Position numbers and translations under genes: made by a program. 24,317 nucleotides of DNA. Source: a virus. The DNA is taken from positions 1 through 24,317 of IMG/VR virus record IMGVR_UViG_3300013127_000031. One strand, given 5' to 3'. The notes below the pieces were generated by a model, which saw only the letters and a program-made list of their open reading frames with translations, ran no database searches and was not told the origin of the DNA. Position 1 is the first letter of the stretch. Every line of letters begins with the position of its first letter. Shown here one piece after another: positions 1-7,326 of this stretch.

Positions 1-2
1 AT

Positions 3-254
3 GGAAATTTTTATTGTTCTAGTAATCAATTAACATCTCTTCAATATTGTCCTTCTGAAGTAAATGGCAATTTTTATTGTTCTAATAATAAATTAACCTC
101 ACTTCAATACTGTCCGTCTAAAGTAAAAGGTGATTTTGTTTGTTATTCTAATAGATTAACATCACTTCAATATTGTCCAACTAAAGTAAATGGTAATTTT
201 TATTGTAATGATAATCAATTAACATCACTAAAAGATATTCATAAATTATTTAAA
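3..254 (+). repeat. Tandem 63-bp coding repeats (LRR units)
   Basis: Four in-frame 63-bp units lie at 3-65, 66-128, 129-191 and 192-254. The first three are very similar at DNA level (shared blocks such as TTAACATCACTTCAATA), not only at protein level. This suggests recent duplication or recombination. The fourth unit decays in its second half. The array may continue to the left of the window. Confidence 0.85.
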
Positions 255-494
255 AATGACGGATATATTAAAGGAAATATTGCTTTTTATGATAACCCAA
301 TCAAATCAAATATCCTCGGGTTAATGTTAATTCCTGGATTGAAAAGTATTGATGATATTGAAAATATTAAAGATGAACAATTAAAGTTAGCATGTACAAT
401 AATAAATAAACACTTATCATCGGGTAATCGAGATCTGTTTGCATGTCAAGAAGAACTAATTGATAATAATTTGAAAGATTTTGCTGAATTATAA
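3..494 (+). CDS. Leucine-rich-repeat protein (5' truncated by window edge)
   Basis: The frame is open from base 3 to the TAA at 492-494 (163 codons visible); the start lies outside the window. The first 84 residues are four 21-residue repeats of the type G-N-F-Y-C-S-x-N-x-L-T-S-L-Q-Y-C-P-x-x-V-x, the last one degenerate. The rest is non-repetitive and ends in an acidic helical stretch with two Cys residues. The pattern matches the short leucine-rich-repeat proteins common in large T4-like phages. Such repeats usually make a protein-binding solenoid; the partner is unknown. The gene runs in the same direction as terminase 41 bp downstream. I am sure of the repeat class but not of the function. 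Confidence 0.8.
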   Translation, partial: GNFYCSSNQLTSLQYCPSEVNGNFYCSNNKLTSLQYCPSKVKGDFVCYSNRLTSLQYCPTKVNGNFYCNDNQLTSLKDIHKLFKNDGYIKGNIAFYDNPIKSNILGLMLIPGLKSIDDIENIKDEQLKLACTIINKHLSSGNRDLFACQEELIDNNLKDFAEL

Positions 495-497
495 GAA

Positions 498-505
498 TAT
501 AAATA
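498..505 (+). promoter_or_regulatory. Candidate T4-type late promoter box TATAAATA
   Basis: A perfect match to the T4 late promoter -10 element TATAAATA sits 30 bp before the terminase start, a classic late gene. About three such octamers are expected by chance in a strand this AT-rich, so the position rather than the match alone supports the call. Confidence 0.5.
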
Positions 506-535
506 TAGATATTATAACTAATATCTAATATCTAT

Positions 536-2104
536 ATGGCAAATCCTTATCTAAAACGTGCAAATACTGAAATTGAATATGAGCCTTGGCAAGTTGAAGA
601 ACTTCAGAAATGCATGGATGATCCTATCTACTTTATTAAGAACTATGTCAAAATTCAACATGCAACTAGAGGAACAGTTCCATTTGAACTATATGACTAT
701 CAAGAAGAATTCATATTAGCAATTCATAATAATAAAGATACACTTGCATTGATGAGCAGGCAGTTAGGTAAAACGACTACTGCTGCAATGTATATCTTTT
801 GGTTATCTGCTTTTATCGATGATCAAGCTTGTGTTATAGCATCCAAGAATATGGATCATGCTACTGACATTATGGCAAAAATCAAGTTTGCATATGAAGA
901 GCTACCAAACTGGTTGAAACCAGGTGTCAAGTTTTACAATCGAACTTCTATCGAATGGGATAACGGATCAATCATCAAATCTCAAGCTACAACCGAAAAA
1001 ACAGGTCGTGGTAGCTCACCTTCAATCCTAATGCTTGACGAGATTAGCTTTATCTCAACTCGTATTCAAGATAAGATTTGGTCTTCTATTGCTCCGGCAT
1101 TATCAACAGGTGGTAAGTTGATAATGACTACTACTCCTAATGGTGATACTGACTTATTTGCTAGATTGTGGAGAGAATGCCTTGCTGGTCTGAATAGCTT
1201 CAAACATGTCCTTGCTCATTATACTCAACATCCTGAACGTGGACCTGGAAGTGGTTATAGAGAGGAAATGCTTGCTAAACTTGGTGAGTTAGTATGTCGT
1301 GTAGAATTGGATTGCGAGTTCCTTTCATCAGATGCATTACTTATTCAATCACAACGTCTTATTGAACTCAAATCATCACTTCCAGCTTTTATTGATAATG
1401 GGTTCAGCTTCTGGGAAACATTCCGGTCTGATGTAGCATATCTTGTAGGTGTGGATATTGCAACCGGTTCTGGTCGAGACTTTAGTGTAGTAGAAATCTT
1501 TGAATTCCCGTCACTTATTCAAGTTGGAGAGTTTAGAACTAACAATCTGAACATACCGGACTTATATGATAGGCTAAAGTGGATACTCAATAAACTAACA
1601 GTCCAAACATTCAATAACAAACGACCTGAAGTATTCTGGACATTTGAACGAAACGGAGTTGGTGAAGCTATTGGTGCTCTATATTCTACAGACGAACATC
1701 CTCCTGAATTTGCCGAACTTATCAATGATGTTCCTGGTAAGTTCGGAATGCAGACTACAAATCGTAACAAAATTCTTGCATGTTTGCAACTAAAATCAAT
1801 GGTTGAAAAAGTCAAAAATGGACTTATCCTCAATTCCGAAATCAACATCTTTGAACTTAAGAACTTTGTGGCAAGTGGTGGTTCATATGCTGCTAAAATT
1901 GGAGCAACTGATGATAGCGTATCAGCTCTTCTACTTATTGTTCGATTATTGAAATATGTTAGTGAGTTTGATGATAAAGCTAGAAAACTTCTATACGAAT
2001 ATAATGCAGACGATTATTCTCCACGTACACCTGCTAATTCGATCAATGGGGATGAAACTTCAGCTGATGAAAGCGATGAAGCTATACCATTTTTAGTGAT
2101 TTGA
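536..2104 (+). CDS. terL: Terminase large subunit (T4 gp17-like)
   Basis: This is the DNA-packaging motor: an ATPase that drives DNA into the prohead plus a nuclease that cuts the concatemer. At 522 residues it is somewhat shorter than T4 gp17 (610). The ATPase motifs are clear: Walker A around residues 74-81 (SRQLGKTT) and Walker B with D168-E169 (LMLDE), followed by a TTTPNG coupling-type segment. The RNase H-fold nuclease has its first acidic residue in GVDIATGSGRD (D307), an ERNGVGE segment, and D459/D460 near the end. The ATG at 536 starts right after a T-rich leader with no visible Shine-Dalgarno sequence. A TATAAATA late box lies just upstream. No small terminase subunit was recognised nearby. 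Confidence 0.95.
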   Translation: MANPYLKRANTEIEYEPWQVEELQKCMDDPIYFIKNYVKIQHATRGTVPFELYDYQEEFILAIHNNKDTLALMSRQLGKTTTAAMYIFWLSAFIDDQACVIASKNMDHATDIMAKIKFAYEELPNWLKPGVKFYNRTSIEWDNGSIIKSQATTEKTGRGSSPSILMLDEISFISTRIQDKIWSSIAPALSTGGKLIMTTTPNGDTDLFARLWRECLAGLNSFKHVLAHYTQHPERGPGSGYREEMLAKLGELVCRVELDCEFLSSDALLIQSQRLIELKSSLPAFIDNGFSFWETFRSDVAYLVGVDIATGSGRDFSVVEIFEFPSLIQVGEFRTNNLNIPDLYDRLKWILNKLTVQTFNNKRPEVFWTFERNGVGEAIGALYSTDEHPPEFAELINDVPGKFGMQTTNRNKILACLQLKSMVEKVKNGLILNSEINIFELKNFVASGGSYAAKIGATDDSVSALLLIVRLLKYVSEFDDKARKLLYEYNADDYSPRTPANSINGDETSADESDEAIPFLVI

Positions 2105-2164
2105 TGAAAATCATCATTTTTCATCAAAAACCATTGCTAATCAGTCACGGAAAAATGATGATTT
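2100..2164 (+). other. Nested, mutually exclusive hairpins after terL
   Basis: An 11-bp perfect inverted repeat pairs 2100-2110 with 2118-2128 (loop TCATCAT) and overlaps the terL stop codon. A longer 15-bp perfect inverted repeat pairs 2108-2122 with 2150-2164. The two share bases, so an RNA can form only one at a time. Neither is followed by a proper T-run, so this is not a standard intrinsic terminator. It could be an RNA end-processing or attenuation element. Confidence 0.6.
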
Positions 2165-2171
2165 GAAAAAT

Positions 2172-2350
2172 AGTAATAAAATCAATAACTTAGAACACAA
2201 ATGAATAATAAAAATAGTAATAAAATCAACTACTTAGAAAAAGACTAACTACAAAGTGGAGACGAAAATGTAAAACATGAGAGGGAGAGAGGGAGAAACT
2301 GAATAATATATATACCCTTAGTCTGTCAGTTTTTCGAGTAATAAAATCAA
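2172..2350 (+). repeat. Three direct copies of AGTAATAAAATCAA
   Basis: Exact copies lie at 2172-2185, 2216-2229 and 2337-2350. Similarity extends to the right as (A/C)TA(A/C)(C/G)TTA-type sequence, so the ancestral unit was probably about 25 bp. They occur only in this non-coding region as far as I could see. Confidence 0.8.
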
Positions 2351-2396
2351 TAAGTTATACTTAAGCAAAATCCATTATATAGTCTGTCAGTTTTTC
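2319..2396 (+). repeat. Two direct copies of TAGTCTGTCAGTTTTTC
   Basis: Exact 17-bp copies lie at 2319-2335 and 2380-2396, 61 bp apart, with the third copy of the 14-mer repeat between them. Their spacing and placement before the gene at 2469 would suit binding sites. Confidence 0.8.
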
Positions 2397-2468
2397 ATTT
2401 GTGCAAATTATGGCTTAGGTGTAAATAGTAAATCAAACACTTATATAAAGAAAGAGAGAACCTTACAC

Positions 2469-2885
2469 ATGAAACTTATCGACATCAAACCTCATGTTAT
2501 CAGTGAGTCAAGCACACCTATTCATATGACCATGTTGTTAGATGAAGTGCGTCAAGCTGGTAAAATCACTAATACTGCTCAAACTGTTTTGATTGCTCAA
2601 CTTGTTCAACTTCTAAAGTTTTCGCCAGTTGATCCAAAGAATGACATCTTACAGTTTCAACAAGCTCATAGTGCAATGAAACCGCGTTATGTATATGAGA
2701 ACCCAACTCCTAAAGAGCTTATTGACGATATCAAAGCACTGAGTGGAGAAGATCAGGTCAAATTGGCAGAATGGTTATTACAACAACTTGCAATGATTGA
2801 AGCTAGTGAAGACATGGAAATCTATTATAACCCTCAAATGGAATTGACTAAATGGATACATTTAGTTACAAAGTCTCAACATTGA
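2469..2885 (+). CDS. Hypothetical protein, 138 aa
   Basis: I do not recognise a family. The product is predicted mostly helical, with no signal peptide, membrane segment or Cys motif. The middle is hydrophobic (LIAQLVQLLKF) and the second half has a helical LAEWLLQQLAMIEA stretch; the last residues are polar. The start has a purine-rich AAAGAGAGAA sequence 9-18 bp upstream that can act as a ribosome site. It is the first gene after the repeat-rich non-coding region and lies between terminase and a tail-fibre-like gene, so a virion or morphogenesis role is possible but unproven. Confidence 0.7.
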   Translation: MKLIDIKPHVISESSTPIHMTMLLDEVRQAGKITNTAQTVLIAQLVQLLKFSPVDPKNDILQFQQAHSAMKPRYVYENPTPKELIDDIKALSGEDQVKLAEWLLQQLAMIEASEDMEIYYNPQMELTKWIHLVTKSQH

Positions 2886-2891
2886 TAAATA
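2884..2891 (+). promoter_or_regulatory. Candidate late promoter box GATAAATA
   Basis: This octamer differs by one base from the T4 late element TATAAATA. It lies 52 bp before the tail-fibre-like gene and overlaps the previous stop codon. The same variant precedes the large gene at 19286. Weak on its own. Confidence 0.3.
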
Positions 2892-2943
2892 CTTTTATTC
2901 AAATACTTGTGTGCTTCCTATATGCATGGAGCTATAAACTAAT

Positions 2944-3381
2944 ATGACTTATCAACTAAAACATTCTGATACTTTGGTCGCAGACATCCCGCTTGCACCG
3001 CTTACTACTGACGATACTTCAACGTCATTGACTTTTGTTGGTCGTGGTGTTCCTAATCATGGACAGATACATCAGACAAATTTTCTAAAGATACTTGAAA
3101 ACTTTGCTTCTGACACAGCACCTCTACATCCGATTTACGGACAACAATGGTATAATAAGACTACTAAACAACTAAAAGTCTGGGATGGGACTAACTGGAT
3201 AGTTTCACAATCTTGTGCATGTGAAGTAAGTCCAACTCCTCCAACTTATATCTGTCAAGGTCAAATGTGGTATAATACCAATACAAGCATGTTGATGGTG
3301 CAGACGGGTGTAAACGCTGGAGCTTCAAAATGGGTGACTGCAATAGATGAAAGCTTGTTATACTTAGCTCTTCTAATGTAA
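2944..3381 (+). CDS. Tail-fibre/virion structural-like protein
   Basis: The N-terminal half has the pattern LTFVGRGVPNHGQ followed by NFLKILENFAS, proline, then GQQWYNxxTxxLKVWDG. This motif string is familiar from tail-fibre or other virion proteins of T4-like marine phages. The GQxWYN motif occurs twice, starting at residues 66 and 106, so the protein has a roughly 40-residue internal repeat. At 145 residues it is short compared with full fibres and may be a small adapter or a single-domain version. The start at 2944 has the CTAATATG context seen before several genes here. It lies close to a P-loop protein gene (28 bp gap). I am fairly confident of a virion role, not of the exact one. Confidence 0.6.
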   Translation: MTYQLKHSDTLVADIPLAPLTTDDTSTSLTFVGRGVPNHGQIHQTNFLKILENFASDTAPLHPIYGQQWYNKTTKQLKVWDGTNWIVSQSCACEVSPTPPTYICQGQMWYNTNTSMLMVQTGVNAGASKWVTAIDESLLYLALLM

Positions 3382-3409
3382 TCTTACCCATCAAAGGAAC
3401 TCTACTCAT

Positions 3410-4036
3410 ATGTCAATTTTAGTCGCCGTCAGCGGAACCCATGGTTCTGGAAAATCATCAATACTTAACGGGTTAGCTTCAAAGTTCGAAGTTGATGATT
3501 ACAAAGTCTCTCGAGCTGTTCAAGCTGAATTAGGTGTTGAGAACTTACAGGAATTGGTTACTTCTTTCTACAAAATGAAGGCATATCAGGACAAAGTTTT
3601 TGAATACAAGTGGGCTCGTGATAGTGCAATAGCAACAAACGGTTTAGATGATAAAATTGTTTTGACAGAACGTTCATTCTTTGATATCGCAGCTTATACT
3701 GAAGTTTGGTTATCAAGATACAAAAAACTTTCTGCTGACCAACAAATGTGGTGGGAGAACTACAAAGCAAAGTGTATAGAAGCACAACACATCTATAGTG
3801 GGTTAGTTATTGTTCATGCTCATCCTAACATTGATTTTGAATTAGACCCAAATCGTGCAGACGAAGAGTCTCGTTCTCAATTTGAGAACTTGTTGATATC
3901 TTATTCAACTTTGTATGACACAGGAATTCATCGCATTCCAACTAAGAACTTTTATGCTAAGTTGGATGTCTTTTGTGAAGGTAAAGAAGAACGAGTAAAA
4001 CTTGTAACTGACTTTTTGGACCGTTTACATTCATAG
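3410..4036 (+). CDS. P-loop nucleotide kinase-like / AAA_28-type NTPase
   Basis: The N-terminus has a clear Walker A, GTHGSGKS at residues 9-16, directly after the first strand. Residues 87-92 read ERSFFD, like the DRS/ERS motif of deoxynucleoside-kinase-type and AAA_28 (NadR-like) P-loop proteins. A third strand (LVIVHAH, around residues 133-139) is followed by an Arg-containing lid-like stretch. At 208 residues it is a normal size for this class. It may phosphorylate a nucleoside, nucleotide or related small molecule; the substrate is not readable. The ribosome site AAAGGA lies about 13 bp before the start. The -35 box of the next promoter lies in its last codons. Confidence 0.7.
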   Translation: MSILVAVSGTHGSGKSSILNGLASKFEVDDYKVSRAVQAELGVENLQELVTSFYKMKAYQDKVFEYKWARDSAIATNGLDDKIVLTERSFFDIAAYTEVWLSRYKKLSADQQMWWENYKAKCIEAQHIYSGLVIVHAHPNIDFELDPNRADEESRSQFENLLISYSTLYDTGIHRIPTKNFYAKLDVFCEGKEERVKLVTDFLDRLHS

Positions 4037-4052
4037 TCATTAGTGATATAAT
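4024..4052 (+). promoter_or_regulatory. Sigma70-like promoter with extended -10
   Basis: TTTACA at 4024-4029, a 17-bp spacer, and TATAAT at 4047-4052 preceded by TGA. The -35 box lies inside the 3' end of the kinase-like gene. It would drive the exonuclease gene starting at 4093. Confidence 0.8.
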
Positions 4053-4094
4053 GAACTTTGTAACTTCTAAATAAGACAGACAATTTCATTATAT
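4046..4094 (+). other. Inverted repeat joining a -10 box and a start codon
   Basis: ATATAATGAA (4046-4055, contains the -10 box) is the exact reverse complement of TTCATTATAT (4085-4094, contains the first two bases of the ATG at 4093). The 29-bp interior is unpaired. Read-through RNA could hide the start codon in a stem, while RNA from the local promoter lacks the left arm. Confidence 0.5.
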
Positions 4095-4692
4095 GCTAAC
4101 TCTTTACAAATCACTTGCTCCAACATTAGGCTTATGCTTTGACTTTGAAACCTCTGGAAGTTCTTGGGGTAAAGATAGTTCAATAGACCATCAAGCACTA
4201 AGTTTGGGTATGGCTGTGTTCAATACTCGAACTTTTGAAGTAATCGATGACTTATACATCGAGATGAAGTTTGAGGGTGATAAGTATCAATGGTCACCTG
4301 AGGCAGAAGCTATTCATGGTTTGACACGAGAGTATCTTGAACAATACGGCTTGTCTAATGAAGATGCAGTGGTTGCAGTTGGAGAGTTTTTGTTGAAATA
4401 CTTTGGACCTAATCCAACTATTATGGTAATGGGGCACAATGTTGATTATGACCTATTGTTTATGAAACAGTTATTAGGACCGCATGGTATGATGTTTCAT
4501 GTTCATAATGTCAAAATTGATACTGCCGGTGTTAGTTTTGTCAATTTTGTGACATATAAGTCAGACCATTTATTTGAACTAACAGGTGTTGGCGACAGAG
4601 ATACTCATAATGCATTAGCAGATGTCTATATGACAATAGGTGCTGCTAAATTTATGCGAGACTTAGTTGAGACTGCTTTAGTATCTTTATGA
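4093..4692 (+). CDS. DnaQ-like 3'-5' exonuclease (DEDDh)
   Basis: All motifs of a DEDDh exonuclease are visible: D17 and E19 in CFDFETSG, HNVDYD with D120 (H115-D120), and H172/D177 in HNALAD. The 199-residue length fits a stand-alone exonuclease of the RNase T/ExoX/DnaQ-epsilon group. The substrate (RNA or DNA) cannot be read from the motifs. The phage polymerase downstream has its own exonuclease domain, so this enzyme is probably for repair, RNA turnover or nucleotide salvage. It has its own promoter at 4024-4052, no Shine-Dalgarno sequence, and overlaps the next gene by 4 bp (ATGA). Confidence 0.88.
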   Translation: MLTLYKSLAPTLGLCFDFETSGSSWGKDSSIDHQALSLGMAVFNTRTFEVIDDLYIEMKFEGDKYQWSPEAEAIHGLTREYLEQYGLSNEDAVVAVGEFLLKYFGPNPTIMVMGHNVDYDLLFMKQLLGPHGMMFHVHNVKIDTAGVSFVNFVTYKSDHLFELTGVGDRDTHNALADVYMTIGAAKFMRDLVETALVSL

Positions 4693-4895
4693 TAATGTAT
4701 ATGAATGAACTGACATATATCCATGATGGAGTTGAAGTAAAAAAGACTGGTCGAGTTGCAACAAAATCGACCATGAGAAATAACTCTATCCACTTTCAGA
4801 TAGTAGAAATCACTCCTATTGACAAATCATATAATTGGACAAAATGGGTTAGACCTGAAGACCTTTACATTATAACAAATCAAAGTAATGAATAA
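4689..4895 (+). CDS. Hypothetical small protein, 68 aa
   Basis: Unrecognised. The start overlaps the stop of the exonuclease gene (ATGA), so the two are probably translationally coupled; in-frame ATGs at 4695 and 4701 are alternative starts. The predicted product is small and beta-rich, with a GRVATKST stretch and a terminal WVRPEDLYII strand, which could be a small SH3-like barrel. It overlaps the next gene by 8 bp. Confidence 0.65.
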   Translation: MIMYMNELTYIHDGVEVKKTGRVATKSTMRNNSIHFQIVEITPIDKSYNWTKWVRPEDLYIITNQSNE

Positions 4896-6045
4896 TAAGA
4901 AAATAGTCACTTATAAATGTACTACATGTAATAGAACAAAAGACTACGAAGCGTCAAAACTTCATAGCTTTATTGATTTATGTTCTATTACATTGAACTG
5001 TAGTGGCAAATTGTTACCTATTGCTACTAAAAGTTTGCGTAATGTTTTAGCTTCTGCTCCTGTTGATGGAGTTCCTGATTGGATTTCTCGTTTTGAAAAT
5101 ACTAATGCTAATCAAATAACTTCTATAAATAGTTCTGAACAAAATCTTTATGTTACTTTAGCATCTTCTAGTTCTTTGGCTTTATCTTTAGCAGTCAAAC
5201 GTCAAAATCCATCAATAAACAATAATCCATCTTCTTTCACAGTTTCGTTTGCTACTCAACAATTTGAAGTAAGCACTTTTGACGAATTTACCTATTTTAT
5301 TACATCTACTTTCAATTCTGTTTCTGGTCCTGACACTACTTCTAGTAAAAAGGTTTTAAGATTTACCTCTTCTGATATTGTAAAAGTTTTTCTTAACGGA
5401 GTTGAACTGACTGAAGGAACTCTAATCAATGAATATCGATTGACTTATAATGGTCAAAATGGATATAAAGTAGTTTTCAATACTTCATACTCAGTTAGTT
5501 CAACAGTAAAAGTAATAGTTTATCAAAATCAAAATATAGTTTTATCTAACCCAATAACTTTTACTCGTAATACTTTATTAGTTTCTAGTTTAGATAATCA
5601 AACTTCATGGTCAAATGTTTCTACTATTGAATATCAAAATGACATTTTTGATGTATATACTTGTTTAGATACTTTATCTTTACCTGCTAATCAAATTTTG
5701 AATGTTTATCCAAATGGAAATCACTTTTCAAGTAATATAGTTTCTCCTGAGTTATCAAGTTTTAGATTTTTATTATCATACCCGCCATTTTCTGTTATTG
5801 ATAGAATATATTCTGCTTTTATTAGTTTTGATAATCTTTCTGATGTTGATAATCATATTAGACTTTATTCAAATAAAGGTTCTATTACTTTAGAAGTTTC
5901 TAAAAGTTCTGTTTCATATGTTAGTTTTGCTCCTTTACTTCATGTTGCAGATGATAACTTAGAATGGTTATCATCTGCAACTATTTCTATCACGGATGAT
6001 ACATCAATAATTCCTAATAACCCGTATATCATCGGTCCAATATAA
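4888..6045 (+). CDS. Probable virion protein with N-terminal zinc ribbon
   Basis: The first 40 residues contain C11-x2-C14 and C32-x5-C38, a likely zinc-binding knuckle pair. The rest is long, Ser/Thr/Asn-rich and predicted beta-sheet, with a KVFLNGVELTEG segment around residues 166-178. The xFLNGVEL motif is common in beta-rich tail and baseplate proteins of phages. No membrane segment or signal peptide is seen. The start overlaps the previous gene, and the stop is 1 bp before the next ATG, so it is part of a tight operon. Many codons end in T. I favour a structural role, but there is no direct family match. Confidence 0.55.
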   Translation: MNNKKIVTYKCTTCNRTKDYEASKLHSFIDLCSITLNCSGKLLPIATKSLRNVLASAPVDGVPDWISRFENTNANQITSINSSEQNLYVTLASSSSLALSLAVKRQNPSINNNPSSFTVSFATQQFEVSTFDEFTYFITSTFNSVSGPDTTSSKKVLRFTSSDIVKVFLNGVELTEGTLINEYRLTYNGQNGYKVVFNTSYSVSSTVKVIVYQNQNIVLSNPITFTRNTLLVSSLDNQTSWSNVSTIEYQNDIFDVYTCLDTLSLPANQILNVYPNGNHFSSNIVSPELSSFRFLLSYPPFSVIDRIYSAFISFDNLSDVDNHIRLYSNKGSITLEVSKSSVSYVSFAPLLHVADDNLEWLSSATISITDDTSIIPNNPYIIGPI

Positions 6046-6046
6046 A

Positions 6047-6538
6047 ATGCATTTTTATACAGTTGAGGTTTATCAACCCTTTCTTGAACGGTTATTGCCT
6101 GGAGTTTCATGTGAAGACTTATTCAAAATTACCGTTGTTTCTGATAGTTATGATTATGATATTGAAGCTCATGTAGCTGCCCAAGACATTATCAATGAAA
6201 TACTGACAGATGATGAACGAAAAGATATTGCTATTGAATATAATGAGGATTTCTTTCCTCTTTCATTATGTTATGATGAAGAAGATTTATTAGAAGATGA
6301 TAATGAAGATACTTCATCTATTGAACCTATAGAGATGTTATCAAGTAATGATACATTTGACATATCATTTGACGGGGTACCACGAGTTGAACAAGATATA
6401 ACTATTCATGATCTTATTGAGGCATCTTATACATTAGGAGATGTAGAAATGGAAGCTCTTCAATTCAGAATAAACATTATGGTTAATCCTGACATAATTG
6501 AATATATCAATTTTGAAACTAATACAACAGTTCATTAG
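6047..6538 (+). CDS. Hypothetical acidic protein, 163 aa
   Basis: Unrecognised. It is strongly acidic, with the densest run around residues 78-93 (DEEDLLEDDNED). The N-terminal part (residues 1-60) looks like a mixed alpha/beta fold and the C-terminal part is helical then beta. No cysteine motif, signal peptide or membrane segment is evident. It starts 1 bp after the stop of the zinc-ribbon protein, which suggests coupling. The acidity could indicate a DNA-mimic or chaperone-like role, but that is only a guess. Confidence 0.6.
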   Translation: MHFYTVEVYQPFLERLLPGVSCEDLFKITVVSDSYDYDIEAHVAAQDIINEILTDDERKDIAIEYNEDFFPLSLCYDEEDLLEDDNEDTSSIEPIEMLSSNDTFDISFDGVPRVEQDITIHDLIEASYTLGDVEMEALQFRINIMVNPDIIEYINFETNTTVH

Positions 6539-6543
6539 CTAAT

Positions 6544-6963
6544 ATGAGTAATAAAACATTTTACCTATATTCAATCAGTCTTAACTTAGATCATGAGTCT
6601 TTAGCAAATCATGAGCTAAAAACTATTTTCAATGCAGTCAATGTGATCATCGAAAGCAATGGTTTCGATGATCATAAAAGTTGTATCGAGTCGTGTAATA
6701 AGGTGTTCGTTGATCTTGCACAGGACCTTGATCAATTGAATAGTAGTGGCTCTAAGTTGAAACACTTTATCGCTTGGGAGGCCAATCCAAAAATGAACCC
6801 CGATACACCTCACATCACACCAAAAGATGATTGGATTGATACAGAGTTGATAAAGATGTATCTTACTGCTGGTCAAAAAGAAAACATTACCCGTCAAACA
6901 TTGAAGTCTGTGGCAAGTGCTTCAATTTTTACAGGAGAACGTAAAGTAACCGAACTGAACTAA
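6544..6963 (+). CDS. Hypothetical protein, 139 aa
   Basis: Unrecognised. The N-terminal two thirds is predicted helical (LANHELKTIFNAVNVIIE, then LAQDLDQLN). A short WEANPKMNPDTPHITPKDDW segment follows, and a basic C-terminal helix. Two Cys lie close together (CIESC) without a partner pair. The start has the CTAATATG context and follows the previous stop by 5 bp. A new promoter starts just after its stop, so it is probably the last gene of the block 4093-6963. Confidence 0.6.
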   Translation: MSNKTFYLYSISLNLDHESLANHELKTIFNAVNVIIESNGFDDHKSCIESCNKVFVDLAQDLDQLNSSGSKLKHFIAWEANPKMNPDTPHITPKDDWIDTELIKMYLTAGQKENITRQTLKSVASASIFTGERKVTELN

Positions 6964-6971
6964 CATTTTTA

Positions 6972-6999
6972 TGATATAATGATTTTTTATAATTTTTAG
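6972..6999 (+). promoter_or_regulatory. Extended -10 promoter before dsbA-like/polymerase genes
   Basis: TGATATAAT at 6972-6980, followed by GAT, a T-rich stretch and ATAATTTTT. The same order (TGATATAAT, AATCAT, TTTATAATTTT) occurs at 10251 before the clamp gene. No TTTACA -35 box is visible at 16-18 bp, so recognition would rest on the extended -10. Confidence 0.7.
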
Positions 7000-7018
7000 C
7001 AAGAGAGGCATAATACAT

Positions 7019-7318
7019 ATGGCAAAGAAAGAAAAACCAGCAATCGTTTCAATCGAAGCAATTTTAGCAAATCCAAGTGATAAATCCAAACTTATGACCT
7101 TCCTTGAAGAAGCAGTTCGATGCAAACTTCGAATAGCCGATGAAATGGAAGCAATCAAAGGTCTTCGTGAAGAAGCCGCTGAAAAACTTGGTCTTGAGTC
7201 AAAACTGTTCAATCAGTTAGTGAAAGTATCATTCAACAATTCTTATAGTGAAACTAAAGCTGAAATCTCTGCATTAGAAAGTGCAATTGAAATCTTATTC
7301 CCTGAGTCAGACTCTTAA
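7019..7318 (+). CDS. dsbA: DsbA-like double-stranded DNA-binding protein
   Basis: The 99-residue protein starts MAKKE and has a central helical pattern (ADEMEAIKGLREEAAEKLGLESKLF followed by NQLVKVSF in sequence order) and an acidic C-terminal helix. T4 DsbA (89 residues, binds dsDNA near late promoters) has the same layout: MAKKE start, an xxIKxxRxxAxxxLGxxxKxFNxLL core, then an acidic tail. I made this match from memory, not by alignment. It sits 8 bp before the polymerase gene and downstream of a strong promoter, with AGAGAGG as a ribosome site about 10 bp before ATG. It may act in late transcription or DNA packing in the cell. Confidence 0.65.
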   Translation: MAKKEKPAIVSIEAILANPSDKSKLMTFLEEAVRCKLRIADEMEAIKGLREEAAEKLGLESKLFNQLVKVSFNNSYSETKAEISALESAIEILFPESDS

Positions 7319-7326
7319 TCGTAAAT

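Larger units (their letters stand above)
2105..2468. other. Non-coding region with direct repeats
   Basis: No open frame longer than about ten codons with a plausible start was found in these 364 bp. They contain the nested hairpins at 2100-2164, three copies of a 14-mer (2172, 2216, 2337), two copies of a 17-mer (2319, 2380) and a purine-rich GAGAGGGAGAGAGGGAGAAA tract at 2279-2298. The region could hold a non-coding RNA, protein-binding sites or an origin/packaging signal. Nothing decides between these. Confidence 0.6.

Noticed and set aside
5124-5132. TATAAATA inside the zinc-ribbon protein gene
   Set aside because: It lies mid-gene with no following start; about three chance copies are expected in this AT-rich strand.
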